The notes: a model not told the origin generated them from the sequence alone. A DNA stretch of 34,291 nt from an uncultured Candidatus Saccharibacteria bacterium (GCA_946404685.1 CAMJEK010000005.1:1-34291), one strand, 5' to 3'. Numbered from the stretch's first letter, positions 6,906 through 14,398 are shown. Program-made: numbers and translations.

Positions 6906-7839
6906 TTTTGCGAAGTGTTCGGTTGATGGAACGGAAGACGCCGTAGGCATTGTATTTGAGGCGATCTTCAATAATATCCCAAGTTCCGGCGTAGTCGACT
7001 TCGCGGCCATCAAAGGTTTTCTTGAAAGCGGTAAATCCAGCCCACGGATGGGTTTTTGGAGCGCCTTCAGGGGCAATGCCCCAACAGTCGAAGGTTTTTA
7101 GACCCTTTTCTTTAGCATCTAGGATGAGTTGAATGGTGAGAATACCGGTAGCATGGAGATTCCGGACGGTTTCATCTTGGGCGCCTTGGAGGTTGTAGCG
7201 TGTGGTTTCATCATCGAAAACGAGGCCGGCGGCGACAACTTGTTTTTCGTGCTCTACGAGATAAAGAGTGGCGAAATCTTGCTTTAACTGAGTTTTTAGA
7301 TAAGTGGCGGAGAAGGTGCCAATCTTCTTCTTTTTCGCGAGGGCTTTTTGGAGTCTTAAGAGATGACTTATATCATCTGGATTTTTGGAAGTCCTGATAG
7401 TGATGTCGTTCTTTTCGCGATTTCTATAGTAACGAAGAAGTCGTGAAGGAAGTTTGGCTTTTAAATCTTCGTCGGATCCTTCGAGATCGATGACCCATGT
7501 TTCGGCAGGATTTAGATCTTTGGATTTCTTAATGAAACTGCCGTTAATTTTGGCCTTATTTCGCAAAAATTTGGCGCTTTTGGCGTCTTTAGGCTCAATC
7601 CTGATAAAGAATGCGCTTACGCTTTTTGCGAGTGCCTGGAGGTCTTTTATGGCCTCCTTTAAGGCTTTCTCAGAGGTGTAGCATGGGCCATATGGCAGAT
7701 ATAGGTATTTCCCGAATGGGGTGGTTTTTTCGATGGCTAGATAGGTGTAGTCGGCGCTTTCTTTGTAGTGGCTTTTTTCGCCGAGGTCATCTTGTAACTT
7801 TTGCCATTTTTTTGATTGAAGGAAGGAATTTGGAATCAT
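6898..7839 (-). CDS. FemAB-family aminoacyltransferase, short form (femX2)
   Basis: This is a 313-residue FemAB/FemX protein lacking the coiled-coil arm found in the other two copies. Landmarks are 'YLYLPYGPCY' near residues 45-54, 'LPSRLLRYYRNREKN' and a C-terminal 'FDCWGIAPEG...FTAFKKTFDG' block corresponding to the YNFYGI...FKRGF segment of its relatives. Its ATG overlaps the femX3 stop (ATGA), so it is translated in tandem with femX3. Its stop overlaps that of femX1 from the other strand. It probably adds a different bridge residue from its neighbours; that is an inference. Confidence 0.9.
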   Translation of the reverse strand: MIPNSFLQSKKWQKLQDDLGEKSHYKESADYTYLAIEKTTPFGKYLYLPYGPCYTSEKALKEAIKDLQALAKSVSAFFIRIEPKDAKSAKFLRNKAKINGSFIKKSKDLNPAETWVIDLEGSDEDLKAKLPSRLLRYYRNREKNDITIRTSKNPDDISHLLRLQKALAKKKKIGTFSATYLKTQLKQDFATLYLVEHEKQVVAAGLVFDDETTRYNLQGAQDETVRNLHATGILTIQLILDAKEKGLKTFDCWGIAPEGAPKTHPWAGFTAFKKTFDGREVDYAGTWDIIEDRLKYNAYGVFRSINRTLRKIK

Positions 7840-9146
7840 TTCTGTACACTTTTTCTAAATTTACGATTATTTTTGGCGCGACGGAGGGATTTTGGCAGTT
7901 CGTATGCAAGTTTATAGAGGAAATACCATAATTTTGAGGTTACGAGATCGAATTCACCGATGTATTCTTCGACATTCCCGCCGAAGCCACGTTTAAAATC
8001 ATAGAGGCCATAGTTTGGGTTTTTCTCGTTTTTGAATTCGGAAATGCCATAAAAATTGTATTTTTCGTGGCCATTTTTTAGTGACTCGAGGATCATTTCC
8101 CAGTTTAAAGAATAGGCAGCGTTAAACTCACGAAATTCACCGTAGGCACCGCCAAATAGGGAAGTAACTTCACGTTTGGTTTTGACGAAAAGTAGGGCGC
8201 CAAGAGTGAGAGTGCCATCTTCCTCGGCGGATTTTTGGTATGATTTTAGGTTTTCTTCACGAGTTTTTAGTCCGGCTTTGGACTTTTCTAGGGCAGCTAG
8301 TTGCTTTTCAATCTTCTCTTTGTGAGAGGTGGATTTTAGTGCTTCCTCTAATTTCTTTTCTTGTTCCTCTAGGGGTTTTAGTTCTTCTTCGAGGGATTTG
8401 TTATACTCATTCAAATTTACTTCAGCGACGAGGATTTTGAGGTTGTCTTTTAGAGCGACCCACATGTCTTGATAATACTTAGCTGGGCGATCGGTGAAGC
8501 CGCGGCGATCAGCGGTGCTGACCATGATTTTTTTGAACTTGTCGAGCTCTTCGAATTTTAGTTCGCGAACAGAAACGTGGTTCTTTTCGTTTTGACGGAG
8601 GCGGGTACGGTGATTATTCTTGAGATTTTTTAAGAGATCCTCTTCGGTTTTCCCCTTGAGGTTTAGGACGAATGCATACTGAGGTTGCATGTTGCCCTCA
8701 AGATTGTAACCATGATGTTTTAGGCCGAGAGATTTGAGAGTTTTTACGATTTTGGTGTTATCTTGGCCATTTTTTACGATATTACCATCGATATCGCGTT
8801 CGAGGTTGATGATGGCTGGATCGATTTTTAGGAAGATGGCATGATGTGCTTTTGCGTATGCTTTGAGATTTTTGAAAGTAAATTTCAAGAGGGAAGAATC
8901 TTCATAATCCATGAGTGGACCACGTGGGGCGTAAAACATTTTTCGACCCATCGGGAGAGGTTTTTCGAGAATAAGGACGGCAGCTTCTAGCTTGTTTTCG
9001 TTTTTGACGCCCAAAAAATGAGGAATCCAACCGTTGTTTTTCTTAAGATCGGCCCAATCTGAGCGTTGCTGGAAATGGGAAATAGGAGACTTTTCGGCGA
9101 ATTTGTCGAATTCTTCAGGGGTAATTTCTTGAAAAGTTTTTGCCAT
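7836..9146 (-). CDS. FemAB-family aminoacyltransferase, coiled-coil form (femX3)
   Basis: This is a 436-residue FemAB protein. Visible landmarks are 'KMFYAPRGPLMDY' (about 69-81), 'LKNNHRTRLRQNEKN' (175-189), a highly charged coiled coil at about 245-308, and 'YNFYGISEF...YDFKRGFGG' near the C-terminus. It is closer to femX1 than to femX2 in length and motifs, pointing to duplication and inversion. It lies downstream of tsaD with a 15-base gap, but a TATAAT on the minus strand (9154-9159) seven bases before its ATG gives it a probable promoter of its own. Confidence 0.92.
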   Translation of the reverse strand: MAKTFQEITPEEFDKFAEKSPISHFQQRSDWADLKKNNGWIPHFLGVKNENKLEAAVLILEKPLPMGRKMFYAPRGPLMDYEDSSLLKFTFKNLKAYAKAHHAIFLKIDPAIINLERDIDGNIVKNGQDNTKIVKTLKSLGLKHHGYNLEGNMQPQYAFVLNLKGKTEEDLLKNLKNNHRTRLRQNEKNHVSVRELKFEELDKFKKIMVSTADRRGFTDRPAKYYQDMWVALKDNLKILVAEVNLNEYNKSLEEELKPLEEQEKKLEEALKSTSHKEKIEKQLAALEKSKAGLKTREENLKSYQKSAEEDGTLTLGALLFVKTKREVTSLFGGAYGEFREFNAAYSLNWEMILESLKNGHEKYNFYGISEFKNEKNPNYGLYDFKRGFGGNVEEYIGEFDLVTSKLWYFLYKLAYELPKSLRRAKNNRKFRKSVQK

Positions 9147-9153
9147 TTATCTA

Positions 9154-9159
9154 ATTATA
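9154..9159 (-). promoter_or_regulatory. -10 box of femX3 (leaderless start)
   Basis: TATAAT on the minus strand, immediately after the tsaD stop codon and seven bases before the femX3 ATG. Confidence 0.6.
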
Positions 9160-9161
9160 CA

Positions 9162-10184
9162 CTAGTTGATTTCGATGCGTGGGTAGATGTTGAGTGCATA
9201 AGGGTCGGTTGGCTGTTTGCCGTCTTTAATCTCAAAGTAGGCGGCGGCAGCTACCATAGCGCCATTGTCGCCAGAGAATTTTGGTGATGGGAAGAAGGCA
9301 TCTCCTGCTTTTTTCCTAAGTTCGGAATTGGCAGACACACCACCGGCAAAGAGGATGGATTTCACTTCGTATTGTCCTTTTGCCAGGTTTAATTTTTCGA
9401 GTAGGATATCAATCGCGGTTTTTTGGAAGCTGGCCGCAAAATCGTTAATTTGAGCCTCTGTTAGGTGGTTTTTTAGGTCATGCGACGGATGGCTGATAGG
9501 GAGACCGCAATCTTTTTGGACAGCTCTTAGAACGGCAGTTTTTAGTCCAGAGAATGAAAAATTGAGGGGGTCAGCGGTCTTCGGATGAGGGAATTTATAT
9601 TTGTTGGGGTCGCCCTTTTCGGCAGCTTTTGCGATTGATGGGCCGCCAGGGTAAGGAAGACCGAGAATTTTGGCAACTTTATCGAAACATTCACCGATGG
9701 CATCGTCAGTGGTGGTGCCAATGATTTTGAAATCATTGTGCTTTCTCATGTAAAGAATTTGGGTGTGCCCGCCAGAGATAACGAGGGCTAGAATCGGGAA
9801 TGAAATAGAGGAAGTTCCTTCGAGCCAGTTAGCGTAGACATGAGATTTTAGGTGGTGGGTGGCATAGAGGGGCTTGTTGTGAAGGATGGCAAGAGTGCGG
9901 GCTGTGAGGGTACCAATCAGAAGGGAGCCAAGAAGGCCTGGAGCATGGGTGACGGCGATGGCGTTGATGTCATTCCAGGTGCAGGATGCATCTTTCAGAG
10001 CTTTGTCAATAACAGGGAGAATCGCTTCGAGATGGGAACGGGCGGCAACTTCCGGGATGACGCCTCCATATTCTGCAAAAATATCAATCTGGGAGACGAC
10101 GACATTGCTCAAAATTTTAGTGCCATCCTCAACGACAGAGGCGGCGGTTTCGTCGCAGCTAGATTCAATGCCTAGAATTTTCAT
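9162..10184 (-). CDS. tsaD: tRNA N6-adenosine threonylcarbamoyltransferase
   Basis: TsaD transfers the threonylcarbamoyl group to A37 of ANN-decoding tRNAs, working in the cytoplasm with TsaB and TsaE. The protein is 340 residues, normal length. It begins with the ASKHA signature 'MKILGIESSCDETA', has the metal-binding H111-L-K-S-H115, the glycine-rich 'VISGGHTQ' loop, 'FSFSGLKTA', and D306 in 'SGDNGAMVAAAAY'. The start is the ATG at 10184, seven bases after an extended -10 box, so the mRNA is probably leaderless. It heads the minus-strand run tsaD-femX3-femX2. Confidence 0.97.
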   Translation of the reverse strand: MKILGIESSCDETAASVVEDGTKILSNVVVSQIDIFAEYGGVIPEVAARSHLEAILPVIDKALKDASCTWNDINAIAVTHAPGLLGSLLIGTLTARTLAILHNKPLYATHHLKSHVYANWLEGTSSISFPILALVISGGHTQILYMRKHNDFKIIGTTTDDAIGECFDKVAKILGLPYPGGPSIAKAAEKGDPNKYKFPHPKTADPLNFSFSGLKTAVLRAVQKDCGLPISHPSHDLKNHLTEAQINDFAASFQKTAIDILLEKLNLAKGQYEVKSILFAGGVSANSELRKKAGDAFFPSPKFSGDNGAMVAAAAYFEIKDGKQPTDPYALNIYPRIEIN

Positions 10185-10191
10185 TAGTATT

Positions 10192-10200
10192 ATTATAACA
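10192..10200 (-). promoter_or_regulatory. Extended -10 promoter of tsaD
   Basis: On the minus strand TGT-TATAAT, with the hexamer at 10192-10197, seven bases before the ATG. It stands 29 bases from the divergent rlmH -10 box. Confidence 0.72.
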
Positions 10201-10223
10201 TATCTCTGTTATTTTGCGAATTG

Positions 10224-10232
10224 TGGTAGAAT
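10224..10232 (+). promoter_or_regulatory. Extended -10 promoter of rlmH
   Basis: TGG-TAGAAT, with TAGAAT at 10227-10232, six bases before ATG 10239, so the transcript should start at or next to the start codon. Confidence 0.68.
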
Positions 10233-10238
10233 TAGGAC

Positions 10239-10667
10239 ATGATAAAGATTTGGGCTGGGGGAAAGAAAAACCCGTGGGTGATGGAAATGGTTGCAGAATA
10301 CCAAAAGAGGTGTCTGAAGCCATATGATCAAGAATGGGAATTTTTTGAAGAAGAAAAGTTGCTTAAGAAATTGAGTCCATGGCCGTTTACGGGGCGAGAT
10401 TTTGTGATTATTTGTGATGAACGGGGAAAAATGATGAGCTCGCCGGAGTTTTCTTCAGCGCTCGAAAAGGCGTTTGTCTCTGGAAAGAATGTCGTGATTT
10501 TGATTGGTGGGGCGTATGGGTTTTCTGAGGAAATTCGCGCGAAGGCGGACCTTATTTGGAGTTTTTCGAAGTTAGTTTTTCCGCATAGGATTGCGGATGT
10601 GATTGTTTCTGAACAGATTTATCGAGCAGAGCAAATTGCCAAGGGTACGCCGTATCATCATGAGTAA
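10239..10667 (+). CDS. rlmH: 23S rRNA pseudouridine-1915 N3-methyltransferase
   Basis: RlmH is a SPOUT methyltransferase that methylates pseudouridine 1915 of 23S rRNA on assembled ribosomes. The protein is 142 residues, close to the usual ~155. Diagnostic blocks are 'ICDERGKMMSSPEFSSAL', the SAM-binding knot 'VVILIGGAYGFSEEIRAKA' and the C-terminal 'SEQIYRAEQIAKGTPYHHE'. It is monocistronic, divergent from tsaD, and is followed three bases after its stop by an elaborately folded element. Confidence 0.96.
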   Translation: MIKIWAGGKKNPWVMEMVAEYQKRCLKPYDQEWEFFEEEKLLKKLSPWPFTGRDFVIICDERGKMMSSPEFSSALEKAFVSGKNVVILIGGAYGFSEEIRAKADLIWSFSKLVFPHRIADVIVSEQIYRAEQIAKGTPYHHE

Positions 10668-10670
10668 TTA

Positions 10671-10793
10671 GGCAGGATACGTGGTTTCGCAGCGCGAAAC
10701 CACTACGCCGGGCGTCGTCTCAAAAAATCCCAAATCAATTTGGGATTTTTACTCGTCTCCTACGGCGTCCGAACCTACGGTTCTCATCCTGCC
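10671..10793. other. Multi-helix structured element (element A)
   Basis: Five helices nest without conflict. P1: GGCAGGAT (10671-10678) with ATCCTGCC (10786-10793). P2: GTGGTTTCGC (10681-10690) with GCGAAACCAC (10694-10703). P3: ACGCCG (10705-10710) with CGGCGT (10763-10768). P4: a 13-bp AT-rich stem (10723-10735 with 10738-10750). P5: GAACC (10771-10775) with GGTTC (10779-10783). The whole makes a multibranch fold of 123 bases. P4 with its T-run can act as the rlmH terminator in either direction. No known RNA class is recognised. Confidence 0.7.
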
Positions 10794-10802
10794 GAATCAA
10801 AC

Positions 10803-10842
10803 AGAATAAAAAATATAGCCCTCCGGGCTATCTTTTTATTCT
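10803..10842. terminator. Bidirectional palindromic terminator
   Basis: ATAGCCC (10815-10821) pairs with GGGCTAT (10825-10831), extended outward by AGAATAAAAA (10803-10812) with TTTTTATTCT (10833-10842). A-runs and T-runs on both sides allow termination in both directions. Confidence 0.85.
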
Positions 10843-10936
10843 GGCTGGGGCAAATTAAGCAAGCTTTAACCATCTACAAGGAAGACATCCTTCAACGACT
10901 ATACAGGTTCAATCCTGAAAAATAATTGGCTCAAAA

Positions 10937-10945
10937 TGATATAAT
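10937..10945 (+). promoter_or_regulatory. Extended -10 promoter of the zinc-ribbon gene
   Basis: TGA-TATAAT with TATAAT at 10940-10945. A leader of about 20 bases carrying a weak AAAGGG precedes the ATG at 10972. Confidence 0.65.
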
Positions 10946-10971
10946 TAAAGTAGTAAACAAAGGGCTTATTT

Positions 10972-11229
10972 ATGGTACAAAAAATTTGTCAAAGCTGTGC
11001 AATGCCGCTAACTTCAGAAGACATGTATGCCACCGAAAAAGATGGTAGCGTCAATAAAGATTATTGCAAATGGTGCTATAAGGACGGTGAGTTCGTTGAT
11101 AAAGTTTCAATGGAAGAATATATTGAGATGTGCTCAAAGTTTGGTGAACAGGCTAGCATGACTAATGAACAAATGAAAGAATATTGTACTAAAGTATTTC
11201 CAACACTCAAGAGATGGAAGAAGGCCTAG
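10972..11229 (+). CDS. Putative zinc-ribbon protein
   Basis: This is an 85-residue protein of the small zinc-ribbon family that typically starts 'CQSCxMPLT' and ends 'FPTLKRWK'. The metal ligands are C6 and C9 ('CQSC') and C32 and C35 ('CKWC'). The conserved 'ATEKDGSVNKDYCKWCYKDGEF' block and a helical C-terminal half ('MEEYIEMCSKF') fit the family. The function is not known; members are often stand-alone cytoplasmic proteins. Directly after the stop, in the +1 frame, lies a SEC-C tail (11231-11275), so the gene may once have continued. Confidence 0.85.
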   Translation: MVQKICQSCAMPLTSEDMYATEKDGSVNKDYCKWCYKDGEFVDKVSMEEYIEMCSKFGEQASMTNEQMKEYCTKVFPTLKRWKKA

Positions 11230-11275
11230 TGGCTCTGGTAAAAAATATAAGAACTGTTGCGGCAAAAACCAATAG
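11218..11275 (+). pseudogene. SEC-C motif remnant, copy 1
   Basis: In the frame one base ahead of the zinc-ribbon gene the sequence reads PSGSGKKYKNCCGKNQ-stop, clearly the SEC-C zinc-binding motif (CPCGSGKKYKNCCGK) lacking its first cysteines. A single +1 shift near 11219 would append it to the zinc-ribbon protein. Confidence 0.6.
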
Positions 11276-11396
11276 TATCAACGGATTGCTGGATTTTTCA
11301 AAAACTCAAAATATGCACAATTCTGCATTTAGATACAAGTTGCAAAATTTGAAAAGTATTGATATATAAAGCAAAACTAACATTTCGAATATTTTT

Positions 11397-11428
11397 AAGG
11401 GAGCAGATATAGAAAATTTGCTCCTTTT
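11397..11428 (+). terminator. Intrinsic terminator
   Basis: AAGGGAGCA (11397-11405) pairs with TGCTCCTTT (11419-11427), one G-U pair, and the T-run closes at 11428. It separates the zinc-ribbon/SEC-C region from the small membrane protein gene. Confidence 0.7.
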
Positions 11429-11432
11429 GTTA

Positions 11433-11438
11433 TATAAT
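11433..11438 (+). promoter_or_regulatory. -10 box of the small membrane protein gene
   Basis: TATAAT, nine bases before the ATG at 11448. It follows the preceding terminator by four bases. Confidence 0.55.
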
Positions 11439-11447
11439 TAAAATATT

Positions 11448-11591
11448 ATGGACAAAAAGAAGATTAAAAATTGGATTATAGCTATTATTGTTGCTATTGT
11501 ATATTTAACAGTAAGCATAGCATTCAACGCATGGCCATATTCTTGGCTTATATGGGTTGCTTACGCTATTTATAGATTTATTGTAAAATAA
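11448..11591 (+). CDS. Small membrane protein (47 residues)
   Basis: This short open frame encodes a basic N-terminus (MDKKKIKN), a hydrophobic helix of about 20 residues (WIIAIIVAIVYLTVSIAF), a second hydrophobic stretch (WLIWVAYAIYRFIV) and a terminal lysine. The pattern of charged start plus two membrane segments, a dedicated -10 box and an upstream terminator support a real gene. No family is recognised. It could be a small membrane regulator or a toxin-like peptide, but there is no antitoxin or antisense gene in view to support that. Confidence 0.6.
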   Translation: MDKKKIKNWIIAIIVAIVYLTVSIAFNAWPYSWLIWVAYAIYRFIVK

Positions 11592-11741
11592 AAAACTATT
11601 TAGATTATAATGACAGTTGTTTAGATACAAACTCAGATACAAATATGTACCAAAGCTGAGTGGAGTAAAATGAAATAAAGTACATTCTTAACGAGTAAAG
11701 TGGGATAAAATGCAAAGCTGTGGGGCCAAATGTACGAATTT

Positions 11742-11792
11742 TAAAAGCCATGTGGCAGTGGTAAGAAGTATAAACAATGTTGTGGTAAATAG
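11742..11792 (+). pseudogene. SEC-C motif remnant, copy 2, with its terminator
   Basis: Frame 11745-11792 reads KPCGSGKKYKQCCGK-stop, a nearly complete SEC-C tail, but an in-frame TAA lies at 11742-11744 and no open frame leads into it. The stop is followed at once by a good terminator, as at a true gene end. The upstream body has decayed beyond recognition. The 150 bases before it contain no gene I can support. Confidence 0.7.
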
Positions 11793-11838
11793 CTCGCAAA
11801 CCCCAATAAAATAAGGGGAGAAGCGAGTTTTTCTTTTT
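11793..11838 (+). terminator. Terminator after the SEC-C remnant
   Basis: CTCGC (11793-11797) pairs with GCGAG (11823-11827), with an inner CCCC/GGGG stem, followed by TTTTTCTTTTTT. Confidence 0.75.
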
Positions 11839-11946
11839 TGCAAAAAATAACCGAAAATTGGCTTTAGAACCATTTTGAGTAAACTTAGCAGGTTAGAACC
11901 AGTAAGAACTAACGAGAAAAGTACCGTAAAATAAGGAAAAGTGCAA

Positions 11947-11992
11947 AATGGCAGTGGTAAAAACACTAAACATTGACAGCCTAGTGGCAAGT
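11947..11992 (+). pseudogene. SEC-C motif remnant, copy 3 (heavily decayed)
   Basis: The sequence reads NGSGKNTKH-stop, matching copy 2 at the DNA level over GGCAGTGGTAA before diverging. A further echo, CCTAGTGGC followed by an A-rich run at about 11980, resembles copy 1. Together with copies 1 and 2 this marks 11218-12000 as a graveyard of repeated gene tails. Confidence 0.4.
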
Positions 11993-12002
11993 ACTAAAAA
12001 AT

Positions 12003-12022
12003 AAGAGCCCTAGAGGGCTTTT
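12003..12022. terminator. Terminator downstream of tRNA-Gln
   Basis: GCCC (12007-12010) pairs with GGGC (12015-12018), extended by A/G-T pairs. On the minus strand it is followed by a T-run, so it ends the tRNA transcript. Confidence 0.7.
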
Positions 12023-12037
12023 ATTGTGCTTATGATT

Positions 12038-12112
12038 TGGCTGGACCGGCAGGATTCGAACCTGCGAATGCTGGGACCAAAACCCAGTGCCTTACCGCTT
12101 GGCGACGGTCCA
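12038..12112 (-). tRNA. tRNA-Gln (anticodon TTG)
   Basis: On the minus strand the acceptor stem is TGGACCG/CGGTCCA followed by G and an encoded CCA. The T-arm carries GGTTCGAATCC. The anticodon stem CTGGG/CCCAG encloses the loop TTTTGGT, giving anticodon TTG, which reads CAA and, by wobble, CAG. It is 75 bases long including CCA. A minus-strand TGC-TAGAAT box at 12126-12134 lies about 13 bases upstream. Confidence 0.96.
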
Positions 12113-12125
12113 ATGTCGCTTTGTT

Positions 12126-12134
12126 ATTCTAGCA
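12126..12134 (-). promoter_or_regulatory. Extended -10 promoter of tRNA-Gln
   Basis: TGC-TAGAAT on the minus strand, 13 bases before the mature tRNA 5' end, identical to the tdk -10 box. Confidence 0.6.
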
Positions 12135-12187
12135 CTTTTTTCGAAAAATGGCAAATTGGGGTTTGGAATAACACCATATATTATATG

Positions 12188-12196
12188 TGCTATAAT
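12188..12196 (+). promoter_or_regulatory. Extended -10 promoter of ftsK
   Basis: TGC-TATAAT, with TATAAT at 12191-12196, six bases before the ATG at 12203. Confidence 0.72.
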
Positions 12197-12202
12197 GTTG
12201 TT

Positions 12203-14398
12203 ATGGCTAAAAAGAGAGGTAAATCTACTAAGCGTCGCAAAAATACGAAGGAAGTAGCACCAGAGCATGTTCTTCCTGGTGGTTTTTGGCGACAAGTGAT
12301 GGCAGTCTTCATGATTGCTGTTGCAGTTTTTTGTGTTGTGACATGGTTTGGTCATGGCGGCAGCGTTTTGAACCAGATCCATGAATGGTTGTTCATTGCG
12401 ATTGGCGCAGCGACATATATTATTCCGGTTTTGCTAGTTTATCTTGCTGTGAAAATTTTCCGTGCTGAGAATAATCGCATTTCGCCAGCAGTTTGGATTG
12501 CAGCGTTCTTGATGATTTTCTGGGTCTCTGGCATTGCCGCGATTGGTGATGGTGGTGGCGAAGCAGGGAAATGGCTAAATAGTCTTGCCACGCAGGTTCT
12601 CGATCGTAGTGTGGTGGTATTCATCTATCTCATTCTGATTTTTGTAACTATTTTGTTCATTTTGCAGCTTTCGCCAATGACCTTCTTTACGGGAACTAAA
12701 AACTTTGTGAAACAAAGTAAAAAAGGTGTTCACGGCGAAAAAGAAGAAAAAGTTGAAAAGGATGGCAAGAAACTTGGTGACCTCGAAATCAAAGTCAATT
12801 CGGGCGTTGCAATGGCAGAGCCGGCCGCGAATGTTAAGAAGGCTCCGCTTGCGAAGGCGGCTGCGCCTGCGCCTGTGGTCGAAGAAAAGGCACTTGTTGC
12901 AGTGTCTGATCCAAATTGGAAAATGCCTCCAATTGATCTTCTTGCGAAGAAACAATCTCCTGCAGATGCCGGAAATATTCAGCAGAATGCATACGTGATT
13001 CATTCTACCTTTGCGGATTTCGGTATCGAAGTTGAAATGGAAGGTGCCAACGTTGGTCCGCGCGTGACTCAATACACGATGCGTCCACCAGCCGGTGTTT
13101 CACTTTCGAAAATTCTGACTCATGATAAAGAGTTGGCACTTAATTTGGCTGTGAAATCGGTGCGTATTGAAGCTCCAATTCCAGGCACAAGCTTGGTTGG
13201 CGTGGAGATTCCAAACGTGAAGGCAGCTGATGTTCGACTTCGTTCAATTTTGGAGAGTCCAGAATGGAAGAATGCAAAAGATCCTTTGACCTTTGCAATT
13301 GGTAAGGATATTTCTGGTCGTGCTATGGTCGGAAATCTCGCCAAGATGCCACACCTTCTTATTGCTGGTACGACTGGTTCTGGTAAGTCCGTGATGACGA
13401 ACACGATGATTGTGTCGCTTCTTTATCGTAATGCGCCTTCCGATATGAAGTTGATCGTGATTGATCCAAAGCAGGTGGAAATGGTGCAATATACAGATAT
13501 TCCACATTTGCTTGCGCCGATCATTACTGATACGACTCAAGCTGTTTCGGCTCTTAAGTGGGCTGTGAACGAAATGGAGAGGCGTTATGCATTGCTTGCT
13601 TCAAAGAGAGTGAAGCAAATTGGTGATTATAATAAGCTAGTCGAAAAGGAACAGGCCGAAGGAACTGCTGATGAAGAATCAAGTGGCAAAATGCCTTACA
13701 TCGTTATCGTTGTCGATGAGATGAGCGACCTTATGATGCAGGCAGGGAAAGAGCTTGAGCCACCAATTGTGCGTATTGCACAGAAGGGTCGTGCTGCAGG
13801 TCTTCATCTCGTGCTTGCTACTCAGAAGCCAATCGTGAAAGTGGTTACGAGCCTTATTAAAGGTAACGTTCCAGCAAGGATTTCCTTTGCAGTTGGTAGT
13901 GTGATGGATTCCATCGTGATGCTTGATAAAGGCGGTGCCGAGAAGTTGCTTGGCCAGGGCGACATGCTTTTCCTTACAACTGAGATGTCTGGACAACCAA
14001 AGCGTATTCAGGGTGCTTGGGTCTCTGATGAGGAGGAAGAAGCTGTGGCAAAGTTCTTAAAGGAGCAAAGGCCACCAGAATATAATAATGATGTGATTTC
14101 TCAGCCAGTGCAGGTGAAGGGTATTGGGCCAGCTGGTGGTGGTTCATTTGGTGATCTTGGTCGCAAGTATGATCCAAATGATCCAATCGTTCGAAAAGCC
14201 GTGGAAATTTCACTTTCAAAAGGAAAATTCTCAACTGCAATGCTTCAGACTTATCTTGGCAAAGGTCATGGTTTCGTCTCTGGTCTTGCTATCTGGTTTG
14301 AAGAGATTGGTGTGATTGGGGAAGCGAATGGTAATAAGCCGCGTGACCTTCTGATCACATCAATGGAAGAATTTGATGAGTTAACCAGCACTCTATAA
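12203..14398 (+). CDS. ftsK: DNA translocase FtsK/SpoIIIE
   Basis: FtsK pumps chromosomal DNA through the division septum and assists chromosome dimer resolution with Xer recombinases. The protein is 731 residues. It has four membrane helices (about 32-49, 62-85, 96-114, 136-156), a variable Ala/Pro/Lys linker to about 250, the motor domain with Walker A G389-T-T-G-S-G-K395-S and Walker B ending in D505-E-M, and a C-terminal winged-helix gamma domain. I place the start at ATG 12203, not the far upstream in-frame ATG, because the latter runs through tRNA-Gln and the promoter. The xer recombinase at 29199-30134 is its likely partner. Confidence 0.96.
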   Translation: MAKKRGKSTKRRKNTKEVAPEHVLPGGFWRQVMAVFMIAVAVFCVVTWFGHGGSVLNQIHEWLFIAIGAATYIIPVLLVYLAVKIFRAENNRISPAVWIAAFLMIFWVSGIAAIGDGGGEAGKWLNSLATQVLDRSVVVFIYLILIFVTILFILQLSPMTFFTGTKNFVKQSKKGVHGEKEEKVEKDGKKLGDLEIKVNSGVAMAEPAANVKKAPLAKAAAPAPVVEEKALVAVSDPNWKMPPIDLLAKKQSPADAGNIQQNAYVIHSTFADFGIEVEMEGANVGPRVTQYTMRPPAGVSLSKILTHDKELALNLAVKSVRIEAPIPGTSLVGVEIPNVKAADVRLRSILESPEWKNAKDPLTFAIGKDISGRAMVGNLAKMPHLLIAGTTGSGKSVMTNTMIVSLLYRNAPSDMKLIVIDPKQVEMVQYTDIPHLLAPIITDTTQAVSALKWAVNEMERRYALLASKRVKQIGDYNKLVEKEQAEGTADEESSGKMPYIVIVVDEMSDLMMQAGKELEPPIVRIAQKGRAAGLHLVLATQKPIVKVVTSLIKGNVPARISFAVGSVMDSIVMLDKGGAEKLLGQGDMLFLTTEMSGQPKRIQGAWVSDEEEEAVAKFLKEQRPPEYNNDVISQPVQVKGIGPAGGGSFGDLGRKYDPNDPIVRKAVEISLSKGKFSTAMLQTYLGKGHGFVSGLAIWFEEIGVIGEANGNKPRDLLITSMEEFDELTSTL

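Noticed and set aside
10740..10925. 61-codon frame overlapping element A and the terminator
   Set aside because: It covers stems and a bidirectional terminator; composition is not protein-like and it has no ribosome site.
11214..11369. 51-codon frame overlapping the zinc-ribbon gene end
   Set aside because: It reads out of frame with the SEC-C remnant, lacks a ribosome site and resembles nothing; the SEC-C reading explains the sequence better.
12026..12202. In-frame N-terminal extension of ftsK
   Set aside because: It runs through the tRNA-Gln gene (opposite strand) and the ftsK promoter; translation from 12203 begins with a normal FtsK N-terminus.
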